Shown here one piece after another: positions 35,933 through 49,200 of a stretch of DNA of 64,000 nt; the first letter of the stretch is position 1; the number at the start of each line of letters is the position of its first letter. The translations under genes were made by a program, and so were the position numbers. The notes below the pieces were generated by a model. The model saw only the letters and a list, made by a program, of their open reading frames with translations. It did no database searches and was not told the DNA's origin. This DNA is from Cucumis sativus (lineage: Eukaryota > Streptophyta > Magnoliopsida > Cucurbitales > Cucurbitaceae), in assembly GCF_000004075.3 (NCBI RefSeq), contig NC_026655.2:25653489-25717488 (forward strand), given 5' to 3'.

Positions 35933-38900
35933 ATGCCAAAGACTGTGCTGCTGTTTTTGAGTCTGCTTACGTGGGTTGGTTCTACAATAGGCGCCGTGAC
36001 TTATGACGAGAAAGCCATCATCATTAATGATCAGAGAAGAATTTTGATTTCTGGCTCTATTCATTACCCAAGAAGCACACCCCAGGTTTAGATACATCCA
36101 CGGTGAATCACTGGTGCTTTATATTTATCTCTTTCTAAAACTTTTGCTTGGGTTTTTGTGGTGGTTGTAGATGTGGCCGGACCTAATACAGAAGGCAAAA
36201 GATGGAGGGTTGGATATTATAGAGACATATGTATTCTGGAATGGCCACGAACCTTCTGAAGGCAAGGTAACATGGGAAGACTTTTTGTTTTTGCTTTCTG
36301 AGATTTTTTGTTTTAGTACTTTTTAAAATTTGATGTGCAAATGTACAGTATTACTTTGAGGAAAGATACGATTTGGTGGGGTTTATAAAGCTGGTGCAGA
36401 AAGCAGGCTTATATGTTCATCTCCGGATCGGTCCGTATGTCTGTGCGGAATGGAACTATGGGTAAAATAAATTGATATTACCTGAATCCTATCTTATATA
36501 TAAATTGTTTTCATGTGGCTCTGTTCTGATTTCCCCCCTATTTTTAATTTCAAAAATTCAGTGGATTTCCTATTTGGCTAAAGTTTGTTCCTGGCATCGC
36601 CTTTAGGACTGACAATGAACCTTTCAAGGTTAGAAAATGCTGAAATGTCCATGGACTCTCTCGAAGCAAATAATTTTATGATCTATTTATACTTAAAAAA
36701 CTGATCTAATTTTCTTTAACAAAGGCGGCCATGCAAAAATTTGTTACTAAGATTGTCGATATGATGAAGTTGGAGAAGTTATATCACACCCAGGGAGGAC
36801 CCATTATTTTGTCTCAGGTAACTTCCAAAGATATGAACAAAAATCTTTGCTCATATTCAGAACTGGGTTTCCTGCAAATTAATCGTTCAATAAAAACACA
36901 TTAACAGTGATACATTTTACATTGTTTGTCTCAATGTTTGGTGTGACAGATTGAGAATGAATATGGACCAGTGGAATGGCAAATAGGTGCCCCAGGTAAA
37001 TCTTACACCAAATGGTTTGCTCAAATGGCGGTAGATCTTAAAACTGGAGTCCCATGGGTGATGTGCAAGCAAGAGGATGCTCCTGACCCTTTGGTAAGCC
37101 ATTCTAATCCCTTTCTGTTGTGGGTTTATTTTCCTTTTGCGGATGTCTTTTCACTGAGGAACATGTATTAGGGTTGTTTTCTGACTCGTTCAAACTGTGG
37201 ATTGCATGAAAGAGACTAGAAAAAAAATTGCTGTTCTTTTTTGAGTTCCCGAGTTTGTTTGTTTTTTGTTTCTGTGAACCTCATTCTTTGTGGTACTTCA
37301 ATGTTAACGACTTTACCTTCTTTGCTTTGCCCGTCTCAATTGGTGGATTTTCCCGTTATACACTTGGTCTCAAACTTGTCTTTTTTTATATGTTTCACTT
37401 GCTTATTTCAATCACTATGTGAATGTGTCATTTTCTGTATTTCTCAATGTCCTAAATCCTTTGAAGGTGAAAATGAAATACAATCTTCCTTTTCCCCCTA
37501 TATCTATTCTTTCTGAGAATTCTTTGAAGTTTTGACTGTCTCTAGATCATTTAAAATCCTAAGGATTCTTCTGCATAAATGCTTGTCTTCCTTTTTAAGT
37601 ACAATTTTTATTTTAATGAACTAAACCAGTAGAATCTGGATCTTGTAGGTAAGCTTTTTTTGTCATTTTCTATGTTCTCCTCTCTTAAAATTTTTGTCTT
37701 CATGGTGGTTATGTCTCCCAGATTGACACCTGCAATGGGTTTTACTGCGAAAATTTCAAACCAAACCAGATTTATAAACCTAAAATATGGACAGAAAACT
37801 GGAGCGGTTGGTAAGTGACTTATCCTCTGTATTGGCTGAAGTCCGAGAAAAAAGAAATTGACTTTTGAGTGATTAGATCACTTGCATGTCACCAGAGGTC
37901 CTTTAGAATTGACATTCTTCTCATTTGTGTAATATTCAAGGTACACTGCATTTGGTGGTCCAACTCCTTACAGGCCACCTGAAGATGTGGCTTTTTCAGT
38001 CGCAAGATTCATACAGAATAATGGCTCTCTCGTCAATTATTATGTGGTAATGACTTATTGAATGTTCAGTAAAGGTTGCCTGATCAATGGGAATTATATT
38101 ACATCCGTAAATCTGTTACAATTTTCACATGCCAGTACCATGGAGGAACTAACTTCGGTCGAACATCTGGTCTTTTCATTGCCACTAGCTACGACTTTGA
38201 TGCTCCAATAGATGAATACGGTATGCTTTAGAAAGACTAAAATAGTAGCTTCTAAAAATAGGTTATTAGATGCTTCTGTTACTCTGATAATCCTTTGTGG
38301 ATTTAACAGGCCTAATAAGGGAACCGAAATGGGGACATCTAAGAGATTTGCACAAAGCCATCAAGTCGTGCGAACCTGCTTTAGTTTCAGCAGATCCTAC
38401 CATTACATGGCTTGGGAAAAATCAAGAGGTAGCTGTTGAAAGAATATCTATGAACAATTGCATTTTTCTTTGAAAGACTGTCTAATTTGATTTTTTTCAA
38501 TGATTATTGAAGGCTCGTGTTTTCAAGTCAAGTTCCGCATGTGCTGCTTTCCTTGCAAATTATGATACATCAGCTTCTGTTAAGGTCAACTTTTGGAATA
38601 ACCCATACGATCTACCGCCATGGTCGATCAGCATCCTTCCTGATTGCAAAACTGTTACTTTCAACACTGCACAAGTAAGACGAGATCCAATATTATTTAT
38701 TCCAAATCTTCTTATGGTTATATGGTTGTCGAGAATTACATATTGCCTCTGGAAAAGATTGTTAAAGAAACAAAATGAGAAAACATAGCTTATGGAAAAC
38801 ATTTGAAACTATTGATAAGCCAAGGTGGCATTATTTGGATATCTTTTCTATTTTGGAAAGATGAAGTTTGATGCAAGGGATCTTTACAGGTTGGGGTTAA

Positions 38901-40475
38901 AAGTTACCAGGCAAAAATGATGCCAATTAGTTCATTTGGGTGGCTGTCGTACAAAGAGGAACCTGCCTCTGCTTATGCTAAGGATACAACAACCAAGGCT
39001 GGGTTAGTGGAGCAAGTAAGCATCACCTGGGACACAACAGATTATTTGTGGTACATGCAAGAGTAAGAACTCCATACTTAATGAATTTTCACCATCTTTT
39101 GAGCCTAAAATGTTGTTATATCTTACTCTGTCCCATGTTTATCTTTATTAGTATAAGTATTGATTCCACTGAAGGCTTTCTGAAGAGCGGAAAATGGCCA
39201 CTTCTCTCCGTCAATTCGGCAGGCCATCTTTTGCATGTTTTCATAAATGGCCAACTATCTGGTACATTTTAAACACACGTATTTTTAACTTAAAGAACTT
39301 CCAAGCGTTAGCTAAACGATTCTAAGAACGTAGCAATATTATTTTCTGAATGTAGGAAGTGTATATGGGAGTTTGGAGGATCCCGCAATAACTTTCAGTA
39401 AAAATGTTGATCTAAAGCAAGGAGTTAACAAGCTTTCCATGCTGAGTGTTACTGTCGGTCTTCCGGTTAGTTTCTTCGTTTCTATATTTCTTATTGCTGA
39501 TTATGCAATAGACTTATCTTTCCATTTGTTTTATGTCAGAATGTTGGCCTGCATTTTGATACTTGGAATGCTGGTGTTTTAGGCCCTGTCACGTTGGAGG
39601 GTCTGAATGAGGGCACTCGAGACATGTCTAAATATAAATGGTCTTACAAGGTACATTACCAAATCGATGTACCCTCAGCTTTCACTTTCTGTTTTTTTTT
39701 CTCTATATGCTTGAAGAACAGTAATAATGCTTTTAGAAGCTAGAGAATCTCAATTACAGTGTTCATGAGCAGGTTGGTTTGAGTGGAGAGAGCTTGAATC
39801 TTTATTCTGATAAAGGAAGTAATTCTGTGCAATGGACGAAAGGCTCATTGACTCAAAAGCAACCCCTCACATGGTACAAGGTGAGATAAGTTCAAACTAA
39901 CATCCTTTAATTTCTACATATTTTTATATGGTGAAAAAACTCCACCTTTCGAATCCGCAGACCACTTTCAAGACTCCAGCTGGTAACGAACCATTGGGTT
40001 TAGATATGAGCAGCATGAGTAAAGGTCAAATATGGATTAACGGTCAGAGCATTGGCCGCTATTTTCCTGGATATATTGCAAACGGCAAGTGTGACAAATG
40101 CAGTTATGCTGGATTGTTTACTGAGAAGAAATGCTTGGGGAACTGTGGTGAACCCTCTCAGAAATGGTAAAATTAATTACCATTGCACACTGATTTAGTA
40201 CATGTCTGGTAAAATCACTCTAAAACATATCTTTAATAATTCAAAATCAATTGAAGGTTTACTTTTAGACTTCTACATACAATTATCATTTTATCAAAAT
40301 TGATTTTGAATGATTATAGATAACTTTATTTTCTGGCTATCACCATTGATAAACATTTCAAAATTTCAGGTATCACATTCCCCGCGATTGGTTAAGTCCA
40401 AGTGACAACTTATTGGTAATTTTTGAAGAAATTGGTGGGAGTCCTGACGGGATTTCTTTGGTTAAGAGGACTTGA
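35933..40475 (+). CDS. Beta-galactosidase (GH35), copy C
   Basis: Secreted plant beta-galactosidase. Exons: 35933-36085, 36171-36266, 36349-36461, 36562-36628, 36725-36817, 36950-37093, 37722-37810, 37941-38046, 38136-38220, 38310-38428, 38513-38674, 38890-39062, 39152-39261, 39356-39465, 39540-39650, 39773-39880, 39961-40166, 40370-40475. They total 2151 nt, 716 residues, with no internal stop. Signal peptide is [20 protein letters not shown] or close to it. Acid/base Glu178 lies in IENEYG and nucleophile Glu247 in WTENWSGW. Compared with B it lacks four N-terminal residues, one codon in exon 9 (RTSGLF), one in exon 11 and one in exon 16. There is no lectin domain. It belongs to the recent tandem pair with D. 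Its 3' UTR is cut 36 nt after the stop by an LTR. Confidence 0.95.
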
Positions 40476-40511
40476 TGGTGATATCATCGTGAGGCTTTCT
40501 TTTGAGGCTGT

Positions 40512-41220
40512 TGTTAAGATAGCCCACGGATTCAAGCCCATTTAATATTTGTTTGCTTTATTTTTTTCTATTTTTCTTGGCAATGGCTCAAATATTTGTT
40601 TGAGAAACAGGTGGTTATGTGAGAAATTATTTTATGTGCGAGTGTAGGCAAGAGTTTTTTTTACCTCTGTTTCTCTTTAAATATTTGTGATTTGTGATTT
40701 GTGATTTGTAGAGTACCAAAATATGATAAATGAAAGCCAAGGTTTTGTATTGTCAAACTTCATCATCCCTTTTCATTTCTTATTTTGGTATTAGAGTCAT
40801 GATAGTCTAATCAACTTCTTACCCCGACTTCTTTCATTTCCTTTCGGCATCAGCAGACTATCTTCTTCCTTTATCTTTTATTTTGCTCGATCGTCTTCAT
40901 TTGTATATCTTCTACATATCACCTTCTTTTACCGATTATTTATGCAGATCTTCTCCAAAAAATAAAAAAACTATCTATGAAACTCCTCATCTTCATGAAG
41001 AATCTTTCTACTCAGTGTTAAGAGCTCTGAAGCATCTTCACTATTAATCAAACATTTGGTGAAGCTCAACGATGATAACTTCCTCTTATGGAAGTTCTAC
41101 ATCCTCACTGCACTTTAAGCTTATGATTTGGAAAGCTTCTTTTAACCTGAATCGGAACCACCTCCCAAGCTTCTCACACCCACCACAATCCCAAACCCTG
41201 CAACCACGTGAATATATATA
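40512..41220 (+). mobile_element. Truncated copia-type LTR retrotransposon (5' end only)
   Basis: A putative LTR starts TGTTAAGATAGCC at 40512, contains a tandem TTGTGATT run at about 40686-40711 and ends before TTGGTATTAGAGTCATG (about 40796), which resembles the initiator-Met primer-binding site. A leader and the beginning of a gag frame follow: KLNDDNFLLWKFYILTAL at about 41060-41118, a pattern typical of copia gag N-termini. The gag frame has at least two stops and ends at an AT microsatellite near 41215. No pol, no 3' LTR and no target-site duplication are visible. It sits at the joint between the two duplicated blocks. Confidence 0.6.
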
Positions 41221-42630
41221 TATATGTATCTACACACTTAATATATATATGCGTGTGAAATTGTCGACAAAATATATGTCTTAATTAATTAAATGAAAAT
41301 ATGTTAATGTTGTTCATAATTTGATTTTTTAGATGCCACAACTATTAAGTTATGCTCATGTTGACCAACGACTTTATTATTATTATTTTTAGTTTAGTGC
41401 GTGGACAAGTTGATTCAAATCTCTTAACATTTTGGTTTAATATATATTTCATTTTACGATTGAACTATATTTATGTTGGTGTTTCGATTTAGTTTTTATA
41501 GATATAAATTTCATCAATCATTTCTATATTTTTTTTAAATGATATGTTTTTTCAGTTAATATGTTTGAAGATCAATCTATATTAAAGTTAGTTTAGGTTT
41601 GAGAAAAATAGTGAAGTTTAATTAAAATTCTTTTAAATTAATTAGTATCTTTTACCACTTTCATGAAAAAAAAAGAGTATTTAGAAAAGAAAATCATTAA
41701 AGATTGGGTTAAAACAAAATTGGAACATTAATGATATAAATTGCAACATTTCAAATTTAGAAACTAAATTTAAACTAAAATCTAAACTTGATTAAAAATA
41801 TAATAATTTAAAACTTATGTGACTAAATTATAAAAAGAGGTACTTTCCAATAGTAATAAAATAACCACAAAATCTTTACACAAATAACAAAATATATCTT
41901 TAACTCAAAAAATAATTTACACACAATTTTTTTAATTTTGGCAATTTACCTGAAAAGGTCCAAAAACTAATTATGAAAAGAAAATATACTTTTTCGAAAT
42001 AGTTTGAAAGAGCAAAATTGCTCTAAATTTTTACTAAATATAACAAAATTTGATAAAATTATATTATAAAAATTTATAAATATTTTGATTCATTTTGCTA
42101 TAATTAAAAATTTTAAATTGTAGCAAGGTGAATCACAAAATTTTTAAAATATAAAAAAAATTTTAAAATATAACAAAATTTTATATTCTATCACTAATAT
42201 AGGTAGACTTCTATTGGTTTCTATCATGTCCCCTATAGACATCGATAGAAGTCTGTATCTATCATTGATATAATATAAAATTATGATACATTTTGAAAAT
42301 ATTTTTTACAATGTTACTATTTACAATAATTATTCTCTTTAAAAACAATCCTATTATTTTTTTTTAATTCTCCCATTGGATTTATTATACATTTATCAAA
42401 GTTTGAAAGTTGAATTAATAGTTACTAAAGAGTTCATTGAAGGTCTAATTTTCAAATTTAAGAAACGAGTAGGTCAAAAATAAAAAACTACAACTTCATA
42501 GTCAAAATCGGTCCAAGTCATTGTCATTCACATTTCAGCTCAGCTTCACAGTCTCCAAAGCTTCTCCAAAGCTCTCCATTCCATTCTTCAATTCCACTCG
42601 AAACCATCTCTTTGCTCCTCACTGCATTTG
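41221..42630. other. Intergenic region upstream of OST5 copy 2
   Basis: AT-rich sequence matching 30880-32244. It holds an inverted-repeat element at about 42175-42283 and, from 42525, the CT-rich leader of the OST5 remnant. No gene is seen. Confidence 0.6.
42175..42283. mobile_element. MITE-like inverted-repeat element
   Basis: Left arm AATTTTATATTCTATCACTA... and right arm ...TATCATTGATATAATATAAAATT form an imperfect inverted repeat around AGACTTCTAT-type inner repeats. It is related in sequence to the elements at 31365 and 51176, without coding capacity. Confidence 0.45.
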
Positions 42631-44599
42631 ATGGTGAGTTCAGATTGAATTTCTTTGCCAACATTTTTCTTTTGATTTCAATGATTTTCCCATTTCGCAT
42701 TTTGTAACTTCGTTGACCATGGCTTCTGCAGGCGCCCAAACCTGTTACCAGTCACCTTCTCAACTCTTCCTTCCCAACTGGGGTCTCAATGATCGCCTCT
42801 ATGGCCTCATTGTTGCCGCTTCCTCTTCTATGTAAGTTCGATCGGAATTTTCGCTTTTTAGCTTAATGAAATCTGGGTTATGTTAGTTTTTCAGTGTCAA
42901 ATGATGAATTTGCATTCCTTTTCGTTTTATTCAAGTTGATCAGAGTCTGTATGCTTTTACTATTTACTTTCTGGCGTTTTTTTCTGCCTTAATTCCCTTT
43001 GATTACTGTGATACCAATTAGAAGATAACCCATTGTTTGGTTTGGGAGGAGATTATATGCAACTTTATTCATTCGATCAAATATCATCCTCATTTTCGTT
43101 TTTTTCACACGTTTTGTGTTACTACATTAAGAATTGATTGAAGAGATGTTGGAGTGTGGTCGAAGTACCACGTTGGCTAGAACAAGGATGATATATGGTA
43201 TGTAAGTGAAGAGAACTATTTTCAATGGCACGAGGTCTTTTGGGTGAATCAAAAAACATGTCGAGAGTTGTGCCCAAAATGGATGAAGAGATACATTGGA
43301 AAGACTGCCACAATGTAATTAATATTATTAGGGCATGAAGATTCAAATCTATATTTAATGGTTATTAAGAGGCAGTATTGAAAGATCTTTTCACTGTGCT
43401 ACCATTGATGAAAATGGAAAGCCACGAGAGATTGGATACGAGTGTGTTGCAAAGCCCCAAGCTCTTTTCTAGGAGGCTCCATGTTTTTAATGAAACTTAG
43501 GGTGGAACTCGTTTTCATAATTCAAATCTGTGTTCTACCTTCCAGCAAAAGAGGGTCAACTTGACCATCAGTAAAGAAGAGTCCTCTGTACGCTTGTTCA
43601 ATAGAAGTCCTCCAGTTATAGGAGCATTCCACCTTTAATATTGAGCAAGGGGGTTAATCCAAAACTCTAGGAATAGGAAGGTTGACTCTTGGACAGGTCC
43701 TTTGTTCATTGTTGAGGATATTTTCTTTCACCTGTTACTTGGTCTAGAAGTAGTGAAGTTGCTCTCTGTCCTGAATTTCTTCTCGCAATATTTTTCAAAA
43801 TTTTATTTGAAAAGAAAAATGAAGAAATTTGTTCTAGTTTTCTTCAAATATTTTTTTACCCAATTCCACCTGTTCATTTTTTTTCATCCTGTATTGAAAT
43901 GCTCGGGAAAATGCATAATGGTAAGGAGTCATTGATAATGGTGGTGTTAAATTTTTTCTCTCCTTTTGTTGTAAATGAGACCATTTGACTATGTTATGCA
44001 TCAGCTTCCACCATTGTAGTTGGTGGACCTCCTGCCATTGAAAGGGTTTGGATATCCTACATTTCTGAATCTCCTATACTTGACTTGGACTGTGATTGGA
44101 ACAATGAGTGAACAATCATTTCTTCTTTGACTGAAGGAAAGTAATCAGTAATATGGACAACAATGGTCTTTCTAGTAGTAGATTTAAAAGGTAGCTTGAA
44201 GATCTGAAGTTTCTATGTTTTGTCATCCTTGACTTAAAGGTTGTGACAGGATGCTAGAACGAATGTAATTGCAACAATGAAAACACAGATGTTTCGATTG
44301 TAGGCTATGGTTATAATCTGTCTCTGTTTAGATGATGATTCGTATCATGGAAAACTATTGATAAATTCAGTTTGAAGTTCGATTAGATCAAATTTTAGTG
44401 CAATCATCTAATGCAATGGCTGTTTTCAGACGTCATGTGAGTGTCATTTCAATAGATAAAATCCAACTTTCATCTTCTCATGGAAAGGGTCATGCTAACC
44501 ACAGTGAATATCATTTGCAGCTATGAAGAGACGTCTTCTAGAAAAATCCGTAGTCTGGCCAAGGGACTTACTGGAGGAGCACCTGCCTTTGTCTTCTTG
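42631..44599 (+). pseudogene. Broken OST5/TMEM258 copy 2
   Basis: Exons are 42631-42633 (ATG), 42732-42831 and 44521-44599. Exon 2 carries the same one-base shortening (100 nt) as copy 1, and exon 4 is again missing, so the damage came before the duplication. The enlarged intron 2 (1689 nt) is also shared. Exon 3 reads YEETSSRKIRSLAKGL, closer to the intact gene than copy 1. From the old ATG the shifted frame stays open for 97 residues, to 44711. From the intronic ATG at 42719 a 69-residue frame is open to 44617. A pseudogene is the simplest reading. Confidence 0.75.
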
Positions 44600-46043
44600 G
44601 TATGGATCTCTCTGTAGATTTATCTTATCATATCAGATTTTCTCACCGGTGAAATGTTCGTGTTTGCCCATTGACTTCTGTGCAATGAATGTTAAAACAG
44701 ATATGAATTAATTTGGTTCCATAACTAATTAACTAATGGGCAAATTTGACAGGATAGTGTTAGGTATTGAAATAACTGAATATAGTTCATGTTGTTAGGT
44801 TTTAACTCTTGTTTGATGTAAAGGCTTCTTGATTTAGCATCGTCAAGTAAGTGTCATTTTCGCAAAATTGTTCTCTTTACAAGCAAGTAATTGTATTGCT
44901 TAAGCAAATAATTTTTCTTTTTCTCTTATATTACCTTCATTACTTGAAATTCACATTCGGAAATATTTATGTCCTTTTCAAAATTTCCAAATCTTCTGAT
45001 TTCTTGTTTAATAATGATTTCGTGATTACCTTTTGGTTTCTAAAATTTCACTTGTCTATTTCTTTTGAGGAGGAAGTTTTAAATTTTTTAAGGAAAACGG
45101 TAGATTAGTTGCAACATGAGAAAAGTTATCAGTAAATAAGCCTAGTTTTTAAAAATTAGTTACAAAGTTTTATGATTTGCAAGCTTAACTTCCCTACGTA
45201 TATGATTGTTGAATTTACATAATTGGTAAAGTTGTGCAAGTACTTTCTTTAGGAGGGGGCATCCTCTTCCTCGACATTAGGTTGTTGCCTTATCCTTTTT
45301 GTGAAATATGCTTTCAAAATTCTTATTTTTAGAAAAAGATAGTTACAAAATTGTTATAAGAAATATTCTAAGATAAATATAGCACTCTTAAAATTATCTC
45401 CTTGGCATCCTTATCATATCCTTTTATCCAAAAATATTATAAAAAATAGAATGAAATTTAAAAATAGCTCAGTCAAACCCAATACAAGCTTGTACATCTG
45501 GCATATAATAAAAAGAAGTTGAAAAAAGAAAGCGAAGAAGAACAATGCTAGACTGAACCAAAATTATCTTTCTAATATATTACAGAACACAATTTGACTC
45601 TATATACATAACTAATCTTTTTAGACTTTGAATTAAAACTTGATTATTTATATTGTTTTATTACAAGGAGTTATAAGTGTGTTCACATACTTGCATTTTT
45701 TTTGGAAGACAAACCAACATTGTTATATGTAGGCACGCGCGCACACACATGTACGCATGTATGATAATAGAAATTAAAAGAAAAAAAATTAAAACTCTTA
45801 CCATTATTCTTATAATTAAAAAAAGACACAAATTTGTTTATAGGTATGAATCCTAATTACGTTTAAAATTCAGGGCTTAGTTATCTAATCCAAAATTTAG
45901 ATGCAGTTGAATAAAACCTTAAAAAATGCCAAAATGTTTGGCTTGAAAATAGGACAGAGGTAGAGGTAGAGGCAGAGGCAGAGGCAGTTTTCTAAAAGTA
46001 GTCGATGACATTGTCCTTTTCTTTTGTCTCTTTGTTAAATGCT
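44600..46043. other. Intergenic region between OST5 copy 2 and copy D
   Basis: Mirrors 34217-35690. AT-rich, no supported gene. A GAGGCAGAGGCA purine repeat lies at about 45957-45986, shortly before the promoter of D. Confidence 0.6.
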
Positions 46044-46050
46044 TATAAAA
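46044..46050 (+). promoter_or_regulatory. TATA box of copy D
   Basis: TATAAAA in AAATGCTTATAAAAAGCACC, two bases longer than the equivalent site of copy C. Confidence 0.6.
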
Positions 46051-46173
46051 AGCACCTTGCTCTTGCAGCGGAACTCACCATTCCTTCAGTGGTCTTGCAT
46101 CTGCCTCTCACATTCTCTATCTGCCCATTTTAAACAAGGGCAAGGGAGGGGTAGAAAGAAGAATAAGAAATCC

Positions 46174-46254
46174 ATGCGCTCGCTTCTGTTGCCTCTCACT
46201 GAAAACATATATTATCTCTGCACGAGAGCGAGCTACAAAACAAGTTGCTGTTGA
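46174..46254 (+). other. Upstream ORF of copy D
   Basis: A 26-codon ORF, MRSLLLPLTENIYYLCTR... ending YKTSCC, stops 33 nt before the main ATG. In copy C the start codon is GTG and only the last ten codons remain from an internal ATG. The frame has no stop in either copy. Confidence 0.4.
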
Positions 46255-46287
46255 GGACCAGAGGGGCTGGCTTGCAAAATTTTCAGA

Positions 46288-49200
46288 ATGCCAAAGACTG
46301 TGCTGCTGTTTTTGTGTCTGCTTACATGGGTTTGTTCTACAATAGGCTCCGTGACTTATGACCATAAAGCCATCATCATTAATGGTCGGAGAAGAATTTT
46401 GATTTCTGGCTCTATTCATTACCCAAGAAGCACACCCCAGGTTTAGATACATCCACGGTGAATCGCTGGTGCTTTATATTATCTCTTTCTAAAACTTTTT
46501 CTTGGGTTTTTGTGGTGGTTGTAGATGTGGCCGGACCTCATACAGAAGGCTAAAGATGGAGGGTTGGATATTATAGAGACATATGTTTTCTGGAATGGCC
46601 ATGAACCTTCTCCTGGCAAGGTAGCATGGGAAAACATTTTGTCTTTGCTTTCTGAATTCTTTTGTTTTAGTATTTTTGATATTTTGATGTGCAAATGTAC
46701 AGTATTACTTTGAGGAAAGATACGACTTGGTGAGGTTTATAAAGCTGGTGCAGCAAGCAGGCTTATATGTTCATCTCCGGATCGGTCCGTATGTCTGTGC
46801 AGAATGGAACTATGGGTAAAATAAATTGATACTACCAGAATCTTATCTTATATATAAATTATTTTCATGTGGCTCTGTTCTGATTTCCCTCCCATTTTTA
46901 ATGTCACTAATTCAGTGGATTTCCTATTTGGCTAAAGTTTGTTCCTGGCATTGCCTTTAGGACAGACAATGCACCTTTCAAGGTTAGAAAATGCTGAAAT
47001 GTCCATGGACTCTCCCGAAGCAAATAATTTTATGGCCTATTTACTCTTAAAAAACTGATCTAATTTTCTTTAATAAAGGCGGCTATGCAAAAATTCGTTT
47101 ATAAGATTGTTGATATGATGAAGTGGGAGAAGTTATTTCACACCCAGGGAGGACCCATTATTTTGTCTCAGGTAACTTCCAAACATGTGAAGAAAAATCT
47201 TTGCTCATATTCAGAATGGGTTTCCTGCATATTTATCATTCAATAAAAACACATTAACAGTGATACACTTTACATTGTTTGTCTCAATGTTTGGCATGAC
47301 AGATTGAGAATGAATATGGACCAGTGGAATGGGAAATAGGTGCCCCAGGGAAATCTTATACCAAATGGGCTGCTCAAATGGCGGTAGGTCTTAAAACTGG
47401 AGTCCCATGGGTGATGTGCAAGCAAGAGGATGCTCCTGACCCTTTGGTAAGCCATTCTAATCTCTTTCTGTTGTGGATTTATTTTCCTTTTGCGGATGTC
47501 TCTTTGCTGAGGAACATGTATTGGGGTTGTTTCTGACTCGTTCAAACTATTGATGGAATGAAAGAGACTAGAAAAAAAAAATTTGATACACTTGGACCCA
47601 TACTTGTCTTTTTTTATATGTTTCTCTTGCTTATTTCAATCACTATGTGAATTTGTCATTTGCTGTATTTCTCAATGTCTTAAATCCTTTGAAGGCGAAA
47701 ATGAAATACAATCTTCTGTTTTCCCCTATTTCTATTCTTTTTGGGAATTCTTTGAAGTTTTGACTTTGTCTCTGGATCAGTTAAAATTCTATGGTTTCTT
47801 CAGCATAAATGCTTGTCTTCTTTTTTAAGTATAATTTTTATTTTATTGAACTAAACCAGTAGAATTGTGGATTTTGTAGATAAGCTTTCTTTGTCATTTT
47901 CTATATTCTCCCTTTTAAAACTTTTGTCTTCATGGTGGTTATGTCTCTCAGATTGACACCTGCAATGGGTTTTACTGCGAAAATTTCAAACCAAACCAGA
48001 TTTATAAACCCAAAATATGGACAGAAAACTGGAGCGGTTGGTATGTGATTTATCCTCTGTATTGGCTAAAGTCCGAGAAAAAAGAAATTGACTTTTGAGG
48101 GATTAGATCACTTGCATGTCACCAGAGGTCCTTTAGAATTGACATTCTTCTCATTTGTGTAATATTCAAGGTACACTGCATTTGGTGGTCCAACTCCTTA
48201 CAGACCACCTGAAGATGTGGCCTTTTCAGTCGCAAGATTCATACAGAATGGTGGTTCTCTCGTCAATTATTATATGGTAATGAGCTATTGAGTGTTCAGT
48301 AAAGGTTAACTGATGAATGGAATTATCTCACATCTGTAAATCTGTTAAAATTTTCTCATATGGCAGTACCATGGAGGAACTAACTTTGGCCGAACATCTG
48401 GTCTTTTCGTTACCACTAGCTACGACTTTGATGCTCCAATAGATGAATATGGTATGCTTTAGAAATACTGAAATAGTAGCTTCTAAAAATAGGTTATTAG
48501 ATGCTTCTATTACTCTGATAATTTTTTGTGGTTTTGACAGGCCTATTAAGGGAACCGAAATGGGGACATCTAAGAGATTTGCACAAAGCCATCAAGTTGT
48601 GCGAACCTGCTTTAGTATCAGCAGATCCTACCAGTACATGGCTTGGGAAAAATCAAGAGGTGGGTTTTGAAAGAATATCTATGAACAATTGCATTTTTCT
48701 TTGAAAGACAGTCTAATTTGATTTTTTCAATGATTATTGAAGGCTCGTGTCTTCAAGTCAAGTTCAGGGGCATGTGCTGCTTTCCTAGCAAATTATGATA
48801 CATCAGCTTTTGTAAGGGTCAACTTTTGGAATCACCCATACGATCTACCACCATGGTCGATCAGCATCCTTCCTGATTGCAAAACTGTAACTTTCAACAC
48901 TGCAAGAGTAAGGCGAGATCCAAAATTATTTATTCCAAATCTTCTTATGGTTATATGGTTGTCGAGAATTACGTGTTGCGTCTGAAAATGATTGTTAAAG
49001 AAACAAAATGATTAAACATAGGCTTATGAAACCTTTGAAATTCTTAATAAGCCAAAGTGGCGTTATTTGAATATCTTTTCTATGTTGAAAAGATGAAGTT
49101 TGATGCAAGGGATCTTTACAGATTGGGGTTAAAAGTTACCAGGCAAAAATGACGCCAATTAGTTCATTTTGGTGGCTTTCGTACAAAGAAGAACCTGCCT

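Larger units (their letters stand above)
30880..40511 (+). repeat. Tandem segmental duplication, unit 1
   Basis: This unit holds broken OST5 copy 1 and beta-galactosidase C. It aligns in order with 41266-50745, including introns and intergenic DNA, with offsets of 10.2-10.4 kb. Coding and intronic parts are nearly identical by eye, with scattered indels. The left edge lies in AT-rich sequence; the right edge is the point where the C 3' UTR is broken by an LTR. Confidence 0.8.

Noticed and set aside
35762..36097. 111-codon minus-strand frame opposite exon 1 of copy C (and its twin at 46117-46452)
   Set aside because: It is antisense to the leader and first coding exon of the beta-galactosidases. 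Its preservation in both copies follows from the recent duplication and the constraint on exon 1.
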